Numbered from the stretch's first letter, positions 1 to 9,915 are shown. The stretch: 64,000 nt of DNA from Sphingomonadales bacterium Ga0077531 (GCA_001464915.1 LNED01000038.1:124001-188000), one strand, 5' to 3'. The notes: generated by a model not told the origin, from the letters alone. Translations and numbers: made by a program.

Positions 1-51
1 CGCCGCCAAGCGTGCCGCCAATTCGCCATCGCTCAGCGCCGCTGCACTCAT
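1..51 (-). CDS. Start of a gene downstream of cysNC, probably cysQ (partial)
   Basis: Seventeen codons are visible before the window edge ([17 protein letters not shown]). The ATG at 51-49 overlaps the cysNC stop in an ATGA arrangement, so the gene is translationally coupled to the sulfate-activation operon. In related alphaproteobacteria the gene after cysN/C is often cysQ, the 3'(2'),5'-bisphosphate nucleotidase that removes PAP, and CysQ N-termini often contain an 'ELAARLA'-like helix. The identity is an inference from position and this short match; the catalytic part lies outside the window. Confidence 0.45.
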   Translation of the reverse strand, partial: MSAAALSDGELAARLAA

Positions 52-1961
52 TTGAGCGGCAGGATCTGCTGGATGATGAAGCGCGCGGCTTCCTCAGGTG
101 TCATGTCCACGGTGTTCACCCGGATTTCGGGGTTCTCGGGCGCTTCATAGGGGCTGTCGATCCCGGTGAAGTTCTTGAGCTGGCCGCTGCGCGCCTTTTT
201 ATACAGGCCCTTCACGTCGCGGCCTTCGGCGACTTCCAGCGGCGTATCGACGAAAATCTCGATGAACTCGCCCGGCTCCAGCATCTCGCGCACCATCCGC
301 CGTTCGGCCCGGAACGGCGAGATGAAGGCGGTGAGGACGATCAGCCCGGCATCCGCCATCAGCTTGGCGACCTCACCCACCCGGCGGATATTCTCGATCC
401 GGTCGGTCTCGGTAAAGCCGAGATCGCGGTTGAGGCCGTGACGGACATTATCGCCATCGAGCAGGAAGGTGTGACGGTTCATCACGAACAGCTGCTTTTC
501 CACCTCGTTGGCGATGGTCGATTTGCCGCTGCCCGAAAGCCCGGTGAACCACAGCACGCGGGCCTTTTGGTTCTTCATCCCGGCGTGATCATCCCGCGTG
601 ATCGCGGTCGGCTGCCAATGGACATTGTCCGCGCGGCGCAGGCTGAATTCGATCATCCCAGCAGCGACCGTGGCGTTGGTGAACTTGTCGATCAGGATGA
701 ACCCGCCAAGCGGGCGGCTCGCGGCGTAAGGTTCAAACACGATCGGCCTGTCGGTGGCGAATTCGGCGACCCCAATCGCGTTGAGGCCCAGCGTCTTGGC
801 CGCAAGATGCTCAAGGCTGTTGACGTCGATTTCGTATTTGGGGGGCTGCACCGATGCGGTGACCATCTGCGTGCCAAGCTTGAGCCAGTACCCGCGCCCC
901 GGTTTCAGCGCCTCTTCGTCCATCCACACAAAGGTGGCGCAGAACTGGTCGGAGGCCTGCGGCGGATCGCCCGCGGCGGCGATGGTGTCGCCCCGGCTGC
1001 AATCGACCTCGTCTGTAAGCGTCAGCGTGACCGATTGGCCTGCGACGGCTTCATCAAGGTCTCCGGACATACTGACAATCCGCGCCACCGTGCTGGTCTT
1101 GCCCGAAGGCACAATCCGCACCGCATCACCGGCCCGCACAACGCCGCTGGCGATCTGCCCGGCGAACCCGCGGAAATCGAGATTGGGGCGGTTGACCCAC
1201 TGCACCGGCATCCGCAGCGGCGCGGCCTGCGCAGCGGCGGCGTCTACCTCGACGCTTTCGAGATGTTCGATCAGCGCCGGGCCGCCATACCACGGCGTGT
1301 TGGCCGAGGGCGCAGTGGTGATGTTGTCGCCCTTGAACCCTGAAATCGGGATCGCGGTGAAGGCTTCGATCCCGATGCTGTCGGCAAAGGCGCGGTAATC
1401 CGCCACGATCCCGTCGAATACCGCTTGGTCATAGCCAACCAGATCCATCTTGTTCACCGCCAGCACCACGTGGCGAATGCCCAGCAGGTGGACGAGATAA
1501 GAATGCCGCCGGGTCTGTTGCAGCACGCCCTTGCGCGCATCGATCAGGATCACCGCAAGATCGGCGGTGGACGCGCCGGTCACCATGTTGCGGGTATATT
1601 GTTCGTGCCCCGGCGTATCGGCGACGATGAATTTGCGCTTTTCGGTGGTGAAGAACCGATAGGCGACATCGATGGTGATGCCCTGCTCGCGTTCCGCCGC
1701 AAGGCCATCGACCAGCAGTGCGAAGTCGATTTCCTGCCCTTGCGTCCCGTGCCGCTTGCTATCGCTTTCGAGCGCGGCGAGCTGATCTTCGAAGATCATC
1801 TTGGAATCGTAAAGCAGCCGCCCGATCAGGGTCGATTTGCCATCATCCACGCTGCCGCAGGTGATGAAGCGCAGCAGGCTCTTGTGCTGATGCGCGGCGA
1901 GATAGGCGTCGATATCCTCGGCAATCAGCGCATCGGTCTGGAAGGATGAGGGGGTGTCCAT
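48..1961 (-). CDS. cysNC: Bifunctional sulfate adenylyltransferase large subunit / adenylylsulfate kinase
   Basis: A 637-residue fusion that activates sulfate in the cytoplasm. The CysN half is a GTPase that drives APS formation by CysD; the CysC half phosphorylates APS to PAPS. The N-terminal GTPase has the P-loop GSVDDGKST (residues 36-44), then DTPGHEQYT and NKMDL, followed by EF-Tu-like beta-barrel domains. The kinase half begins near residue 462, with P-loop GLSGSGKS (474-481), [10 protein letters not shown] (about 502) and FISPFRAER (about 546). Length and domain order match known CysN/CysC fusions. The ATG sits next to the cysD stop with a one-base overlap, so the two subunits are co-translated. 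Confidence 0.96.
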   Translation of the reverse strand: MDTPSSFQTDALIAEDIDAYLAAHQHKSLLRFITCGSVDDGKSTLIGRLLYDSKMIFEDQLAALESDSKRHGTQGQEIDFALLVDGLAAEREQGITIDVAYRFFTTEKRKFIVADTPGHEQYTRNMVTGASTADLAVILIDARKGVLQQTRRHSYLVHLLGIRHVVLAVNKMDLVGYDQAVFDGIVADYRAFADSIGIEAFTAIPISGFKGDNITTAPSANTPWYGGPALIEHLESVEVDAAAAQAAPLRMPVQWVNRPNLDFRGFAGQIASGVVRAGDAVRIVPSGKTSTVARIVSMSGDLDEAVAGQSVTLTLTDEVDCSRGDTIAAAGDPPQASDQFCATFVWMDEEALKPGRGYWLKLGTQMVTASVQPPKYEIDVNSLEHLAAKTLGLNAIGVAEFATDRPIVFEPYAASRPLGGFILIDKFTNATVAAGMIEFSLRRADNVHWQPTAITRDDHAGMKNQKARVLWFTGLSGSGKSTIANEVEKQLFVMNRHTFLLDGDNVRHGLNRDLGFTETDRIENIRRVGEVAKLMADAGLIVLTAFISPFRAERRMVREMLEPGEFIEIFVDTPLEVAEGRDVKGLYKKARSGQLKNFTGIDSPYEAPENPEIRVNTVDMTPEEAARFIIQQILPLK

Positions 1962-2872
1962 CAGAAATACCCCTCCTGCTTCTTCTTCTCCATGCTGGCG
2001 TCACCGCCGTCCTTGTCGATCACGCGGCCCTGGCGTTCACTGGTAGTGGTGAGCAGCATTTCCTGCACCACGTCTGACAAGGTCGCCGCCGTGCTTTCAA
2101 CCGCACCGGTCAACGGAAAACAGCCCAGCGTGCGGAACCGGATCGACCGCATGGTAATCTCAGGCGCCTTGCCCATTGCCGCTTCCAATCGGGGCAGGTC
2201 ATCAGCCATGAACAGTCCGCCTTCGTATTCGTAAGTCGGGCGCGGGGCGGCGAAATAGAGCGGCACGATCTCGATATTCTCGGCCATAATATATTGCCAG
2301 ATATCGAGCTCGGTCCAGTTCGAGATCGGGAAGACGCGGATGCTTTCGCCCTTGCGCTTGCGGGTGTTGTAGAGGTTCCACAGTTCCGGGCGCTGGTTTT
2401 TGGGATCCCAGCCGTGGCTCCCCGTGCGAAAGCTGAACACGCGTTCTTTCGCCCGGCTTTTCTCCTCATCACGCCGCGCGCCGCCAAAGGCGACATCAAA
2501 GCCGTGGAGGTCGAGCGCCTGTTTCAGCCCCTCGGTCTTCCACATATCAGTGTGCAACGGGCCGTGTTCGAAAGGGTTGATCCCGCGCGCGAGCGCCTCA
2601 GGGTTTTGGTAGACCAGCAGTTCCATCCCGGCATCGCGCGCGGCCTTCTCGCGCAACCCGTACATGTCCTTGAACTTCCACGTGGTATCAACATGCAGCA
2701 GCGGGAACGGCGGCGGCGCGGGGTAGAACGCCTTTTTGGCGAGGTGCAGCATTACCGCTGAATCCTTGCCGATCGAATAGAGCATCACTGGCTTTTCGGC
2801 CTCGGCCGCGACTTCGCGGATGATGTGGATGCTTTCGGCTTCGAGCCGTTCGAGATGAGTCAGGCTGCGCAT
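1961..2872 (-). CDS. cysD: Sulfate adenylyltransferase small subunit
   Basis: This 303-residue PP-loop ATP pyrophosphatase is the catalytic adenylyltransferase that pairs with CysN to make APS from ATP and sulfate. The PP-loop SIGKDSAV lies at about residues 33-40, with family motifs HVDTTWKF and [14 protein letters not shown] further on. The C-terminus has the usual basic '[25 protein letters not shown]'-type tail. It is the first gene of a minus-strand operon cysD-cysNC-(cysQ?) and is divergent from the Mrp antiporter operon. About 190 bp upstream are free for promoters of both operons. Confidence 0.96.
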   Translation of the reverse strand: MRSLTHLERLEAESIHIIREVAAEAEKPVMLYSIGKDSAVMLHLAKKAFYPAPPPFPLLHVDTTWKFKDMYGLREKAARDAGMELLVYQNPEALARGINPFEHGPLHTDMWKTEGLKQALDLHGFDVAFGGARRDEEKSRAKERVFSFRTGSHGWDPKNQRPELWNLYNTRKRKGESIRVFPISNWTELDIWQYIMAENIEIVPLYFAAPRPTYEYEGGLFMADDLPRLEAAMGKAPEITMRSIRFRTLGCFPLTGAVESTAATLSDVVQEMLLTTTSERQGRVIDKDGGDASMEKKKQEGYF

Positions 2873-3065
2873 CGTTCGCAGCTACACGCTGCAAGGTGCA
2901 AGACAAGAGCAGTTTTGGTTGGGGTGCGCCAAGCGGAAGCTTAGCCGGGCAAGGTGGCCAAGGAGAGGTTGCCGTGGCGCAAATGCCTCGTCTAAAGCGG
3001 AAGGCACGCGCAAACGGCGTAATTGCCAAAGCAATTTTCAATTGGAAGGACCACCGGGGCCGCCA

Positions 3066-5903
3066 ATGGCATACCCATTGACGCTTTTGATGCTGGTGGC
3101 GCTGCCGTTTGTCGCAGCGCTGGCAATTGCGCTGCTGCACAATGCAGCGCGTGCGGTGCATTCGGGCATCGCAGCTGGGGCGAGCGCGCTTGGGCTCGTT
3201 CTGCTTGCGCTGCTTGCGGGGCCAGTGCTGGGCGGCGCCGTGCCCTCCGCTTCGTGGAGCTGGGTGCCCGCGCTCGGCCTTGATCTCACGCTGATGGTCG
3301 ATCCGTTGGGGTTGATGTTTGCTGGATTGATCCTCGGCATCGGCCTGCTGGTGGTGATCTTCGGCCATTTCTACCTCTACACGGGTGAGGCGACGGGGCG
3401 GTTTTTTGCCAGCCTGATGCTGTTTCAAGGCGCAATGCTGGGGATTGTGATCGCTGGCAATGTGTTGCTGCTGCTGGTGTTCTGGGAGCTGACGAGCCTG
3501 TCGTCGTTCCTGCTGATCGGATTCTGGCAGCACAAGGCCGAAGCACGGCAGGGTGCGCGCATGGCGCTGGCGGTGACGGGCGGCGGAGGTCTGGCGCTGA
3601 TCGGCGGCATGGTGCTGCTGGGCGTGGTGGCGGGATCGTTTGATCTGGCGACCATTCTGGAGCGCGGCGATATTGTGCGCGCCTCGCCCCTTTATCCGGC
3701 AGCGCTCGGGCTCATCTTGCTGGGGTGCTTCACTAAATCGGCGCAGTTCCCGTTCCATTTCTGGCTTCCCCACGCGATGGCCGCGCCGACCCCGGTTAGC
3801 GCTTATCTCCATTCAGCCACTATGGTGAAGGCGGGCGTGTTCCTGCTCGCACGGTTGTGGCCGGTGCTGGCGGGGACGGAGCTGTATACCGGGATCGTCA
3901 GCAGTGTGGGGCTGGTGACGATGGTGTTTGGCGCAGGTGTCGCACTATTCCGGCACGATCTGAAAAGCATTCTCGCCTATTCCACCATCAGCCAATTGGG
4001 CCTGCTTGTGATGCTGCTCGGCTTTTCGCTGGAGGCGGCGGCGCTGGCTGCGGTCTTCCACATCTTGAACCACGCAGCGTTCAAAGCGGCGCTGTTCATG
4101 AGCGCCGGGATCGTCGAGCATGAAACCGGCACGCGCGATATCCGGCGGCTGGGCGGGCTGGCCAAGGCGATGCCGATCACCGCGCTGGTGGCGACATTGG
4201 CTGCGGCATCGATGGCGGGGCTGCCGCCGCTTGGTGGGTTCATCTCGAAGGAGATGATGCTTTACGAAACACCCGAAGTGGTGCTGTTCGGCCTGCCGTG
4301 GCTGGTGCCGGTGCTGGCGACCGTGGGCGCGACATTTTCGGTCGGCTATTCGCTGCGGCTGGCATGGCACCTGTTCTTCGGGCGCCCGCGCGAGGTCGAA
4401 CCATTCAAGCGCGCGCACGATCCGGGGTTCGGGATGTGGGCCGCACCTGCGCTGCTGACGGTGTTGGCAGTACTGCTGGGGTTGATCCCGATGACCCTTG
4501 CCGCGCCAATGGTTGGCGCGGTGACCGGGGCGGTGATCGGAGCGCCCGCGCCCGAATTCGACCTCGCCCTGTGGCACGGGGTCAACCTCGCCCTGATCCT
4601 GAGCGCCATCGCTGTCGCTGGCGGCGTGCTGCTGCTTTGGCGCCACGCGGGCCTGCTGGCGCTGTGGGAGCGTGCGCCGCTGCCCGATGCCAAGCGCATA
4701 TTCACGCGCACGATGGGCTTTGCCGACAAGTGGGTGCGCAAGGCGCTGGTCGCGACCCACACACCGTCGCTGCAAAATATGCTGCTGGCGAGCTTTGCGG
4801 TGATCGCTGCGCTGGTGATCGAAGGCGCGATGACCGGCGGCGGTGTGCTGACCGGCTCGCGGCCCGGATTGCCTGCCTCGATCCCCGCGATTGTTGCGTG
4901 GACGCTACTGATCGCGGCGACCGCGGCGGTGGTGAACGATTCGCGCAACCGCTTCCGGGTGCTGATTTACATCAGCGTCATCGGTCTGGTGGTGAGCCTC
5001 GCCTTCGCGCAGCTTTCCGCGCCCGATCTCGCGCTGACGCAGATTTCGGTCGAAGTGGTCACGATCCTACTGCTGCTGCTGGCGCTCAACCTGCTGCCCA
5101 AATCCCCGCCGCTGCTGTCGTCCGCGCCGCGCAAGTGGCGTGACGGCGCGCTGGCGATCAGCGGCGGCGTGCTAGTGGGCGGGCTGGCATGGGCGATGCT
5201 CACCCGCGACCCGGGGCCGAGCATTGCCGCCTATCACCTTGCCAATGCCAAGTCCGGCGGGGGCGGCACCAATGTCGTCAACGTCATCCTCGTCGATTTC
5301 CGCGCGTTTGATACCTTGGGGGAGATCATCGTGCTCGGCATCGCGGGCCTTGGCATCTTTGCACTGCTGGAGACGACCGCAGTGGGTGAGGCGGGACGGC
5401 GGCTGCGCGGTTGGCGCAGTGACATGTCGCATTCACCTGAACGCCACCCGATCATGTTGGTGATGGCCAGCCGGATCATCCTGCCACTGACCCTGACGGT
5501 CGGGATTTACCTGTTCCTGCGCGGGCACAACCAGCCGGGAGGCGGGTTCATCGCCGCGCTGGTGGTGGCGGTCGCGTTCCTTGTCCAATATCTCGCCGCC
5601 GGGTTCGACTGGTCGGACAAGCGGCGCAGATTTGGCGAGCATCGCCTGATCGCATGGGGCGTGCTGGTGGCTATGGCGACCGGACTGGGATCGCTGGCGT
5701 TCGGTGCGAATTTCCTCACCTCGACCTTCGAGTATTTCTCGCTCCCGCTGATCGGCAAGTTTGAACTGGCGAGCGCGATGGCGTTCGATACCGGCGTGTT
5801 CCTGACCGTGTTTGGTGCGGTGATGCTGGCGCTGGCGCAACTCAGCCATATTGCACAGCGCGCTGCCCGTGCGGCGACCTCGCAAGAGGATACTGCGCTA
5901 TGA
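3066..5903 (+). CDS. mrpA: Mrp Na+/H+ antiporter subunit A with fused subunit B domain
   Basis: A 945-residue polytopic membrane protein. The N-terminal two thirds is the NuoL-like MrpA core, with the proton-channel signature around GCFTKSAQFPFHFWLP and the following AHTPV-like segment (MAAPTPVSAYLHSATMVKAG). The last about 150 residues (from PIMLVMASRIILPL, with GHNQPGGGFIAAL) are an MrpB domain, so no separate mrpB is needed. The open frame extends to 2919, but that extension is basic and soluble; the ATG at 3066 starts directly into a membrane helix. No ideal ribosome site is visible (an AAGGA lies about 16 bp upstream). It heads a six-gene operon for Na+ export and pH homeostasis. Confidence 0.93.
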   Translation: MAYPLTLLMLVALPFVAALAIALLHNAARAVHSGIAAGASALGLVLLALLAGPVLGGAVPSASWSWVPALGLDLTLMVDPLGLMFAGLILGIGLLVVIFGHFYLYTGEATGRFFASLMLFQGAMLGIVIAGNVLLLLVFWELTSLSSFLLIGFWQHKAEARQGARMALAVTGGGGLALIGGMVLLGVVAGSFDLATILERGDIVRASPLYPAALGLILLGCFTKSAQFPFHFWLPHAMAAPTPVSAYLHSATMVKAGVFLLARLWPVLAGTELYTGIVSSVGLVTMVFGAGVALFRHDLKSILAYSTISQLGLLVMLLGFSLEAAALAAVFHILNHAAFKAALFMSAGIVEHETGTRDIRRLGGLAKAMPITALVATLAAASMAGLPPLGGFISKEMMLYETPEVVLFGLPWLVPVLATVGATFSVGYSLRLAWHLFFGRPREVEPFKRAHDPGFGMWAAPALLTVLAVLLGLIPMTLAAPMVGAVTGAVIGAPAPEFDLALWHGVNLALILSAIAVAGGVLLLWRHAGLLALWERAPLPDAKRIFTRTMGFADKWVRKALVATHTPSLQNMLLASFAVIAALVIEGAMTGGGVLTGSRPGLPASIPAIVAWTLLIAATAAVVNDSRNRFRVLIYISVIGLVVSLAFAQLSAPDLALTQISVEVVTILLLLLALNLLPKSPPLLSSAPRKWRDGALAISGGVLVGGLAWAMLTRDPGPSIAAYHLANAKSGGGGTNVVNVILVDFRAFDTLGEIIVLGIAGLGIFALLETTAVGEAGRRLRGWRSDMSHSPERHPIMLVMASRIILPLTLTVGIYLFLRGHNQPGGGFIAALVVAVAFLVQYLAAGFDWSDKRRRFGEHRLIAWGVLVAMATGLGSLAFGANFLTSTFEYFSLPLIGKFELASAMAFDTGVFLTVFGAVMLALAQLSHIAQRAARAATSQEDTAL

Positions 5904-6289
5904 CCTACGAATTCCTGATGGCGAGCGCGATCGGCGTGTTGGTGGCAGGCGGCGTCTACCTCGCCCTGCGTGCCCGCACGTTTCAGGTGGTGCTGGGTCT
6001 CACGCTGATATCCTACGCGGTGCACCTGTTCCTGTTTGCTAGCGGTCGGTTGGTGCTGGACCGCCCGCCGATCTGGGATGCTGTTCAGGGTGGGGCGCTG
6101 GCGGAGTACACCGACCCGCTACCGCAGGCGCTGGTGTTGACCGCGATTGTCATCACCTTCGGCATGACTGCGTTTGTGGTGATCCTGGCGCTGCGCAGCT
6201 TTCTGGAAACCGGCAGCGACCATGTCGATGGCGACACGGTGCCGTGCGACAGCCAAGACGGTATGGCGGATGGGGACGCACAGCCGTGA
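5900..6289 (+). CDS. mrpC: Mrp antiporter subunit C
   Basis: A 129-residue NuoK-like membrane subunit with three predicted helices. The family core is visible: GVYLALRARTFQVVLGL, then the DPLPQALVLTAIVI segment. It overlaps the mrpA stop by 4 bp (ATGA), which fits strict stoichiometric co-translation. The C-terminal tail is acidic and hydrophilic. It acts with MrpA and MrpD in the ion-translocating membrane complex. Confidence 0.93.
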   Translation: MTYEFLMASAIGVLVAGGVYLALRARTFQVVLGLTLISYAVHLFLFASGRLVLDRPPIWDAVQGGALAEYTDPLPQALVLTAIVITFGMTAFVVILALRSFLETGSDHVDGDTVPCDSQDGMADGDAQP

Positions 6290-7806
6290 CCTTTGCTGAC
6301 CACCTCCCGATCCTGCCGATAGTAATCCCCGCGCTCGCCGCGCCGTGCGCGCTGCTGGTGATGCGGCGGCGGCGCGGGCTGGGTATCGCGATTTCGCTAG
6401 TGTCGTGCCTGGCGATGCTCGCCGCTGCGCTGGCGTTGATGGCGCGGGTGCAAGACGGCACGATCCTCGCTTATGCAGTGGGCGAATGGCCCGCGCCCTT
6501 CGGCATTGTGCTGGTGGCTGACCGGCTAGCCGCGATGATGCTGGTGCTGGCGGCGACATTGGCGCTGATTGCGCTGCTGCACGCGGTGGTGACCGGCGCT
6601 GATCGCAAGGGTTGGCATTTTCACCCGCTGTTCCAGTTTCAGCTGATGGGGCTGAACGGCGCATTCCTGACCGGCGATCTGTTCAACCTGTTCGTGTTTT
6701 TCGAGGTGTTGTTGATCGCCTCATATGGCTTGATGCTTCACGGCCAGGGGCCCGCTCGGCTCAAGGCCGGGGTGCAGTATGTCGTCGTGAACCTTGTGGG
6801 ATCATCGGTGTTCCTGATCGCGCTGGGGCTGCTCTACGCGCTGACCGGCACGCTCAACATGGCCGACATGGGGCTAAGGGTAGCGCAAATCGCGCCAGCC
6901 GAGCAGGGCCTGCTGCGGATCGCCGCGCTGCTGCTGGTGAGCGTATTCGCATTGAAGGCCGCAGTCGCGCCTTTGCACCTGTGGTTGATGCGGACCTATG
7001 CCGTATCCACCCCGGCGGTAGCGGCGTTGTTTGCGATCATGACCAAAGTGGGCGTCTATTCGCTGATCCGGGTGGTGCCGCAGGTGTTCGGCGATGGCGC
7101 AGGCGCGGCGGCGTGGGTGCCTGCGCCTTACCTGCTGCCGGCCGCGATGGTGAGCGCCGTGATCGGCTTTGCCGGCGTGTTCGTCGCCCGTTCGATGAGC
7201 GAACAGGCCGCCTATGCCGTGATCGGATCGACCGGCACGCTGCTGATTGCAGTCGCAGGCTGGACGCCTGACAGCCTTGGCGCTGGCCTTTATTACCTCG
7301 CCCATTCGACGCTGGCGGCAGCCGCACTGTTTCTGGTGGCCGATGTGGCGGCACGGCGGCGCGGCGGTTTTGGCGACAAGGCGAGCCCTGGCCCGGGCTT
7401 TGCGCAGCGTAGCGCCGTGGGGCTGCTGTTTATGCTCGCCGCCATCGCCGCAACGGGATTGCCGCCGCTGTCGGGTTTTATTGGCAAGCTTCTCATCCTG
7501 AAATCGGTCGCCGCTTTGCCCGATTGGGGCTGGGCCTGGGGCGTGATCCTGACGACCACTTTCATCGGGGTGATCGGGTTCGCGCGGGTCGGCAGCGCCG
7601 TGTTCTGGAAGCGTGCCGATGCGGTCGAGGCCACCGCTTCCGCTGCCTCGCGCGCCGATATCGCCGCGCCAATCATTGCGCTGGCACTGCTGGCGGCACT
7701 GTCTGCCGGGGCGGGCTGGGCGAGCGCCTATGCCAACGCCGCCGCCCAACAGGTGCTCAATCCCACTGCTTCAGCCAGCGCAGTGCTGGAAGAGGGCGTG
7801 CGATGA
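6286..7806 (+). CDS. mrpD: Mrp antiporter subunit D
   Basis: A 506-residue NuoM/NuoN-like membrane subunit, one of the two proton-channel-type subunits of the Mrp complex. The hydrophobic core includes the segment FALKAAVAPLHLWL with the conserved lysine. The GTG at 6286 is chosen because it overlaps the mrpC stop (GTGA), has a GGGGA ribosome site 6-10 bp upstream and starts the protein just before the first helix. An upstream ATG at 6244 would add 14 basic residues inside mrpC. Its stop overlaps the mrpE start. Confidence 0.92.
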   Translation: MTFADHLPILPIVIPALAAPCALLVMRRRRGLGIAISLVSCLAMLAAALALMARVQDGTILAYAVGEWPAPFGIVLVADRLAAMMLVLAATLALIALLHAVVTGADRKGWHFHPLFQFQLMGLNGAFLTGDLFNLFVFFEVLLIASYGLMLHGQGPARLKAGVQYVVVNLVGSSVFLIALGLLYALTGTLNMADMGLRVAQIAPAEQGLLRIAALLLVSVFALKAAVAPLHLWLMRTYAVSTPAVAALFAIMTKVGVYSLIRVVPQVFGDGAGAAAWVPAPYLLPAAMVSAVIGFAGVFVARSMSEQAAYAVIGSTGTLLIAVAGWTPDSLGAGLYYLAHSTLAAAALFLVADVAARRRGGFGDKASPGPGFAQRSAVGLLFMLAAIAATGLPPLSGFIGKLLILKSVAALPDWGWAWGVILTTTFIGVIGFARVGSAVFWKRADAVEATASAASRADIAAPIIALALLAALSAGAGWASAYANAAAQQVLNPTASASAVLEEGVR

Positions 7807-8288
7807 CCCGCCTGCTCCCCCATCCGGGTCTCAGCGCCCTGCTGGTCGCCATGTGGATGGTGATGGTCAACGACCTCACCTTTGGCACGCTGTTTCTGGG
7901 GCTGGTGGTTGGCATCGGCGTGCCGCTGTTCACTGCGCCGTGGTGGCCGGGGCGGCCCCATGTGCGGTTCCTCCCCGCGACCGCCTATGTAGGCATGGTG
8001 CTGTGGGACATCATCATCGCCAATTTTCAGGTCGCTGCGATCATCCTGTTCAAGCCCAACCGTGACCTGCGCCCGGCATGGCTGACGATCCCGCTCGAAC
8101 TCACCACACCCGAAGCGATCACGGTGTTCGCCGGCACGATCAGCCTGACCCCCGGCACCGTCTCGGCGGATATCTCAGCCTGCGGGAATTATCTGCTGGT
8201 GCACGCGCTCCATGCGCCCGATCCGCAGGCCGAGATTGCCAAGGTCACAGCGCGCTATGAGGCCCGGCTGTTGAGGATTTTCGTATGA
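7803..8288 (+). CDS. mrpE: Mrp antiporter subunit E
   Basis: A 161-residue subunit with two or three N-terminal helices and a cytoplasmic C-terminal domain containing the family stretch around ITVFAGTISLTPGTVSAD. The ATG overlaps the mrpD stop by 4 bp and its own stop overlaps mrpF by 4 bp. The frame continues upstream to 7524, but that part lies inside mrpD in another frame. MrpE is needed for full Mrp complex assembly and activity in studied systems. Confidence 0.92.
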   Translation: MTRLLPHPGLSALLVAMWMVMVNDLTFGTLFLGLVVGIGVPLFTAPWWPGRPHVRFLPATAYVGMVLWDIIIANFQVAAIILFKPNRDLRPAWLTIPLELTTPEAITVFAGTISLTPGTVSADISACGNYLLVHALHAPDPQAEIAKVTARYEARLLRIFV

Positions 8289-8554
8289 TCGAAACCGCAC
8301 TCGGCTTCGGCTTTGCCGCGCTTGGCCTGGCGTTGGCGATGAACCTGTGGCGCCTGTTCAAGGGGCCGGGCGTTGCCGACCGCATCCTTGCGCTGGACAC
8401 TATGGTCATCAACGTGATCGGCATCATCGTGCTCGCCGGGATCGCGGGCGGCGAGGGCACCTCGTTCGAAGCCGCACTGTTGCTCGCCATGGTCGGGTTT
8501 GTCGGCACAGTCGCTTACGCCAAGTTCCTGCTGCGCGGGGACATCATCGAATGA
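8285..8554 (+). CDS. mrpF: Mrp antiporter subunit F
   Basis: An 89-residue protein with three membrane helices. The conserved GPGVADRILALDTM segment of the MrpF/PhaF family is present (about residues 30-43), including the acidic residue in the second helix. It is joined by 4-bp overlaps to mrpE before and mrpG after. Confidence 0.93.
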   Translation: MIETALGFGFAALGLALAMNLWRLFKGPGVADRILALDTMVINVIGIIVLAGIAGGEGTSFEAALLLAMVGFVGTVAYAKFLLRGDIIE

Positions 8555-8973
8555 GCGGCGGCGGGTCTTTGGCTGAGTGGCTGGTCAGCGCGCTGATCGT
8601 GCTGGGCGGTTCCTTTGCGTTGATCGGCAGCTGGGGGCTGGTGCGCCTGCCATCGCTGATGGAGCGGTTGCACGGGCCGACCAAGGCGACAACGCTGGGG
8701 CTGGGCGCGATGCTGGTGGCATCGGTCGCCTGGTTCCATTTGGTCGACGGCCAGTGGACCACCCACGAAATGCTGATTTCGGTGTTCCTGTTCGTGACAG
8801 CGCCCATTTCCGCCAATCTGATCGCCAAGGTGCACCTGCACCGGTTGAGGCATGGTGAGGCGGCTGAACCCGTTGGCCCGGCTGGCACACCCGCGCCGCC
8901 TTCGTCTGGCATCGATTGGGCCACCCACGAAGCCCCACACGAAGGCACACCGGGCGATTTGGTGGGAGATTGA
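8551..8973 (+). CDS. mrpG: Mrp antiporter subunit G
   Basis: The 140-residue last subunit of the Mrp operon. It has three membrane helices with the family stretch GLVRLPSLMERLHGPTKATTLG, then a hydrophilic Pro/His-rich tail of about 40 residues that is longer than in many MrpG proteins. The ATG at 8551 overlaps the mrpF stop. With subunits A(B), C, D, E and F this completes a full Mrp complex. Confidence 0.93.
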   Translation: MSGGGSLAEWLVSALIVLGGSFALIGSWGLVRLPSLMERLHGPTKATTLGLGAMLVASVAWFHLVDGQWTTHEMLISVFLFVTAPISANLIAKVHLHRLRHGEAAEPVGPAGTPAPPSSGIDWATHEAPHEGTPGDLVGD

Positions 8974-9042
8974 GGCAAAGTTTCAGGCGGCAACGTAACT
9001 TGCCTATGAAACACCCCGCCATTCCAGCAATCTGGAGCTAAA

Positions 9043-9255
9043 ATGCCACAAAGCCAGCGCGACGATGCGGCCATCAGCGAAGTCATCGAGATGGCGCTCA
9101 GCGATTCAGTCAGTTTTGCAACCATCGAGGCTGTTCACGGCCTGAAGCCCGATGCGGTGAAGGCGTTGATGCGCCAAGCACTCAAGCCGGGCAGCTACCG
9201 CGCATGGCGCAAGCGCGTGCGGCAATTTTCAGACCGCCGCGAAGTCTACAAATAG
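9043..9255 (+). CDS. Small TIGR03643/DUF2805-type protein
   Basis: A 70-residue basic protein. The helix-turn-helix-like pattern 'AISEVIEMALSD..SFATIEAVHGL', then VKALMR and the tail SYRAWRKRVR match the TIGR03643 (DUF2805) family as I know it. Its role is unknown; the fold suggests nucleic-acid binding but no function is established. It is the last core gene before the island, with its stop about 60 bp from the left attachment repeat. A GGAG ribosome-binding site is present upstream. Confidence 0.8.
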   Translation: MPQSQRDDAAISEVIEMALSDSVSFATIEAVHGLKPDAVKALMRQALKPGSYRAWRKRVRQFSDRREVYK

Positions 9256-9318
9256 CGCCGGGCTAAGGCTGGTTCCCGGTCTTGCCGCCTGCGAAATTGG
9301 CTCGGGTTTGAGGAGGGC

Positions 9319-9338
9319 TGGAGCGGGTAGCGGGAATC
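9319..9338 (+). repeat. Island attachment repeat, distal copy
   Basis: The sequence TGGAGCGGGTAGCGGGAATC is identical to 28096-28115, the 3' end of the tRNA-Gly gene (encoded CCA, acceptor strand and part of the T arm). Identity stops at base 21. Both copies are in the same orientation, as expected for tyrosine recombinase integration into a tRNA 3' end. Confidence 0.88.
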
Positions 9339-9357
9339 CGCTCCACATTTCCATGAT

Positions 9358-9378
9358 CTCGAAAACCGCAGAAAACCG
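9358..9378 (+). repeat. Left copy of an inverted repeat inside both island ends
   Basis: Twenty-one bases containing AAAACCG twice (AAAACCGCAGAAAACCG) lie 19 bp inside the left attachment repeat. The reverse complement recurs at 28069-28090, 5 bp inside the right repeat, with one gap and one mismatch. The position suggests recombinase arm-type or directionality-factor binding sites; this is inference. Confidence 0.5.
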
Positions 9379-9915
9379 TGGGTTCTTGGGTTGGTGAGAG
9401 TGGTTGTATCCTGCTGTGTGAGAAGGTCAAGGACCAGCTTTTGGCGCCGGTTCGATTCCCATTTTCTGCGCCTGACAGCGCGTTTGACGAGGGCCGGACC
9501 CGTTGGGAGATGCCGAACGCGTTCGCCGGTCACCTTCGGCAGCTTTTGCGAGAATTTCGCCGAAAGCCGCCTTTCAGCAATCGACCCCATGTCAGACATA
9601 GACAACAAAGGTGACGGCGTCTTGAAAGCGGTCATTGGTCACGGCAAACTCAACCATTGGGCTACCACCTGTGCAGCTATCCTCTGCGGCGATATTTCTT
9701 AGTAAACCAATCGGGCACCAACCGTAGCCGCCTCATCGTGCGGCGTGGCATGCCACCTCCAGTACGTGGCTCGGCGAAATTTCTCGTCATGCGCTTCCAC
9801 CCAGCGAGACCTGCCCTCTTTCACATCCTTTTGACGACGGATGCGCGACGAAGGGTGCCAGATTTGCATCTGATAGTGGTCTGAGATCGCTTCAATTAAC
9901 GAAGGCCGCCCGCCA

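Larger units (their letters stand above)
9256..9915 (+). other. 660-bp gap at the left island end without a convincing gene
   Basis: The stretch holds the left attachment repeat (9319-9338), an inverted-repeat element (9358-9378) and a tRNA-like T-loop sequence (GGTTCGATTCCC at 9449-9460). Short open frames exist on both strands, the longest being 129 codons on the minus strand, but none shows a ribosome site plus recognisable protein character. It looks like an island junction with decayed DNA. Confidence 0.6.

Noticed and set aside
12-1343. 443-codon plus-strand open frame
   Set aside because: It is antisense to cysNC, has no family-like sequence, and high-GC codon bias produces such long shadows. 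The minus-strand gene is certain.
2688-3812. 374-codon minus-strand open frame across the cysD and mrpA starts
   Set aside because: The predicted protein is Gln/His/Arg-rich without structure, and it overlaps two certain genes and their divergent promoter region.
9588-9702. Possible 37-codon small gene in the left island gap
   Set aside because: No ribosome-binding site or conserved pattern; the sequence around it looks decayed.
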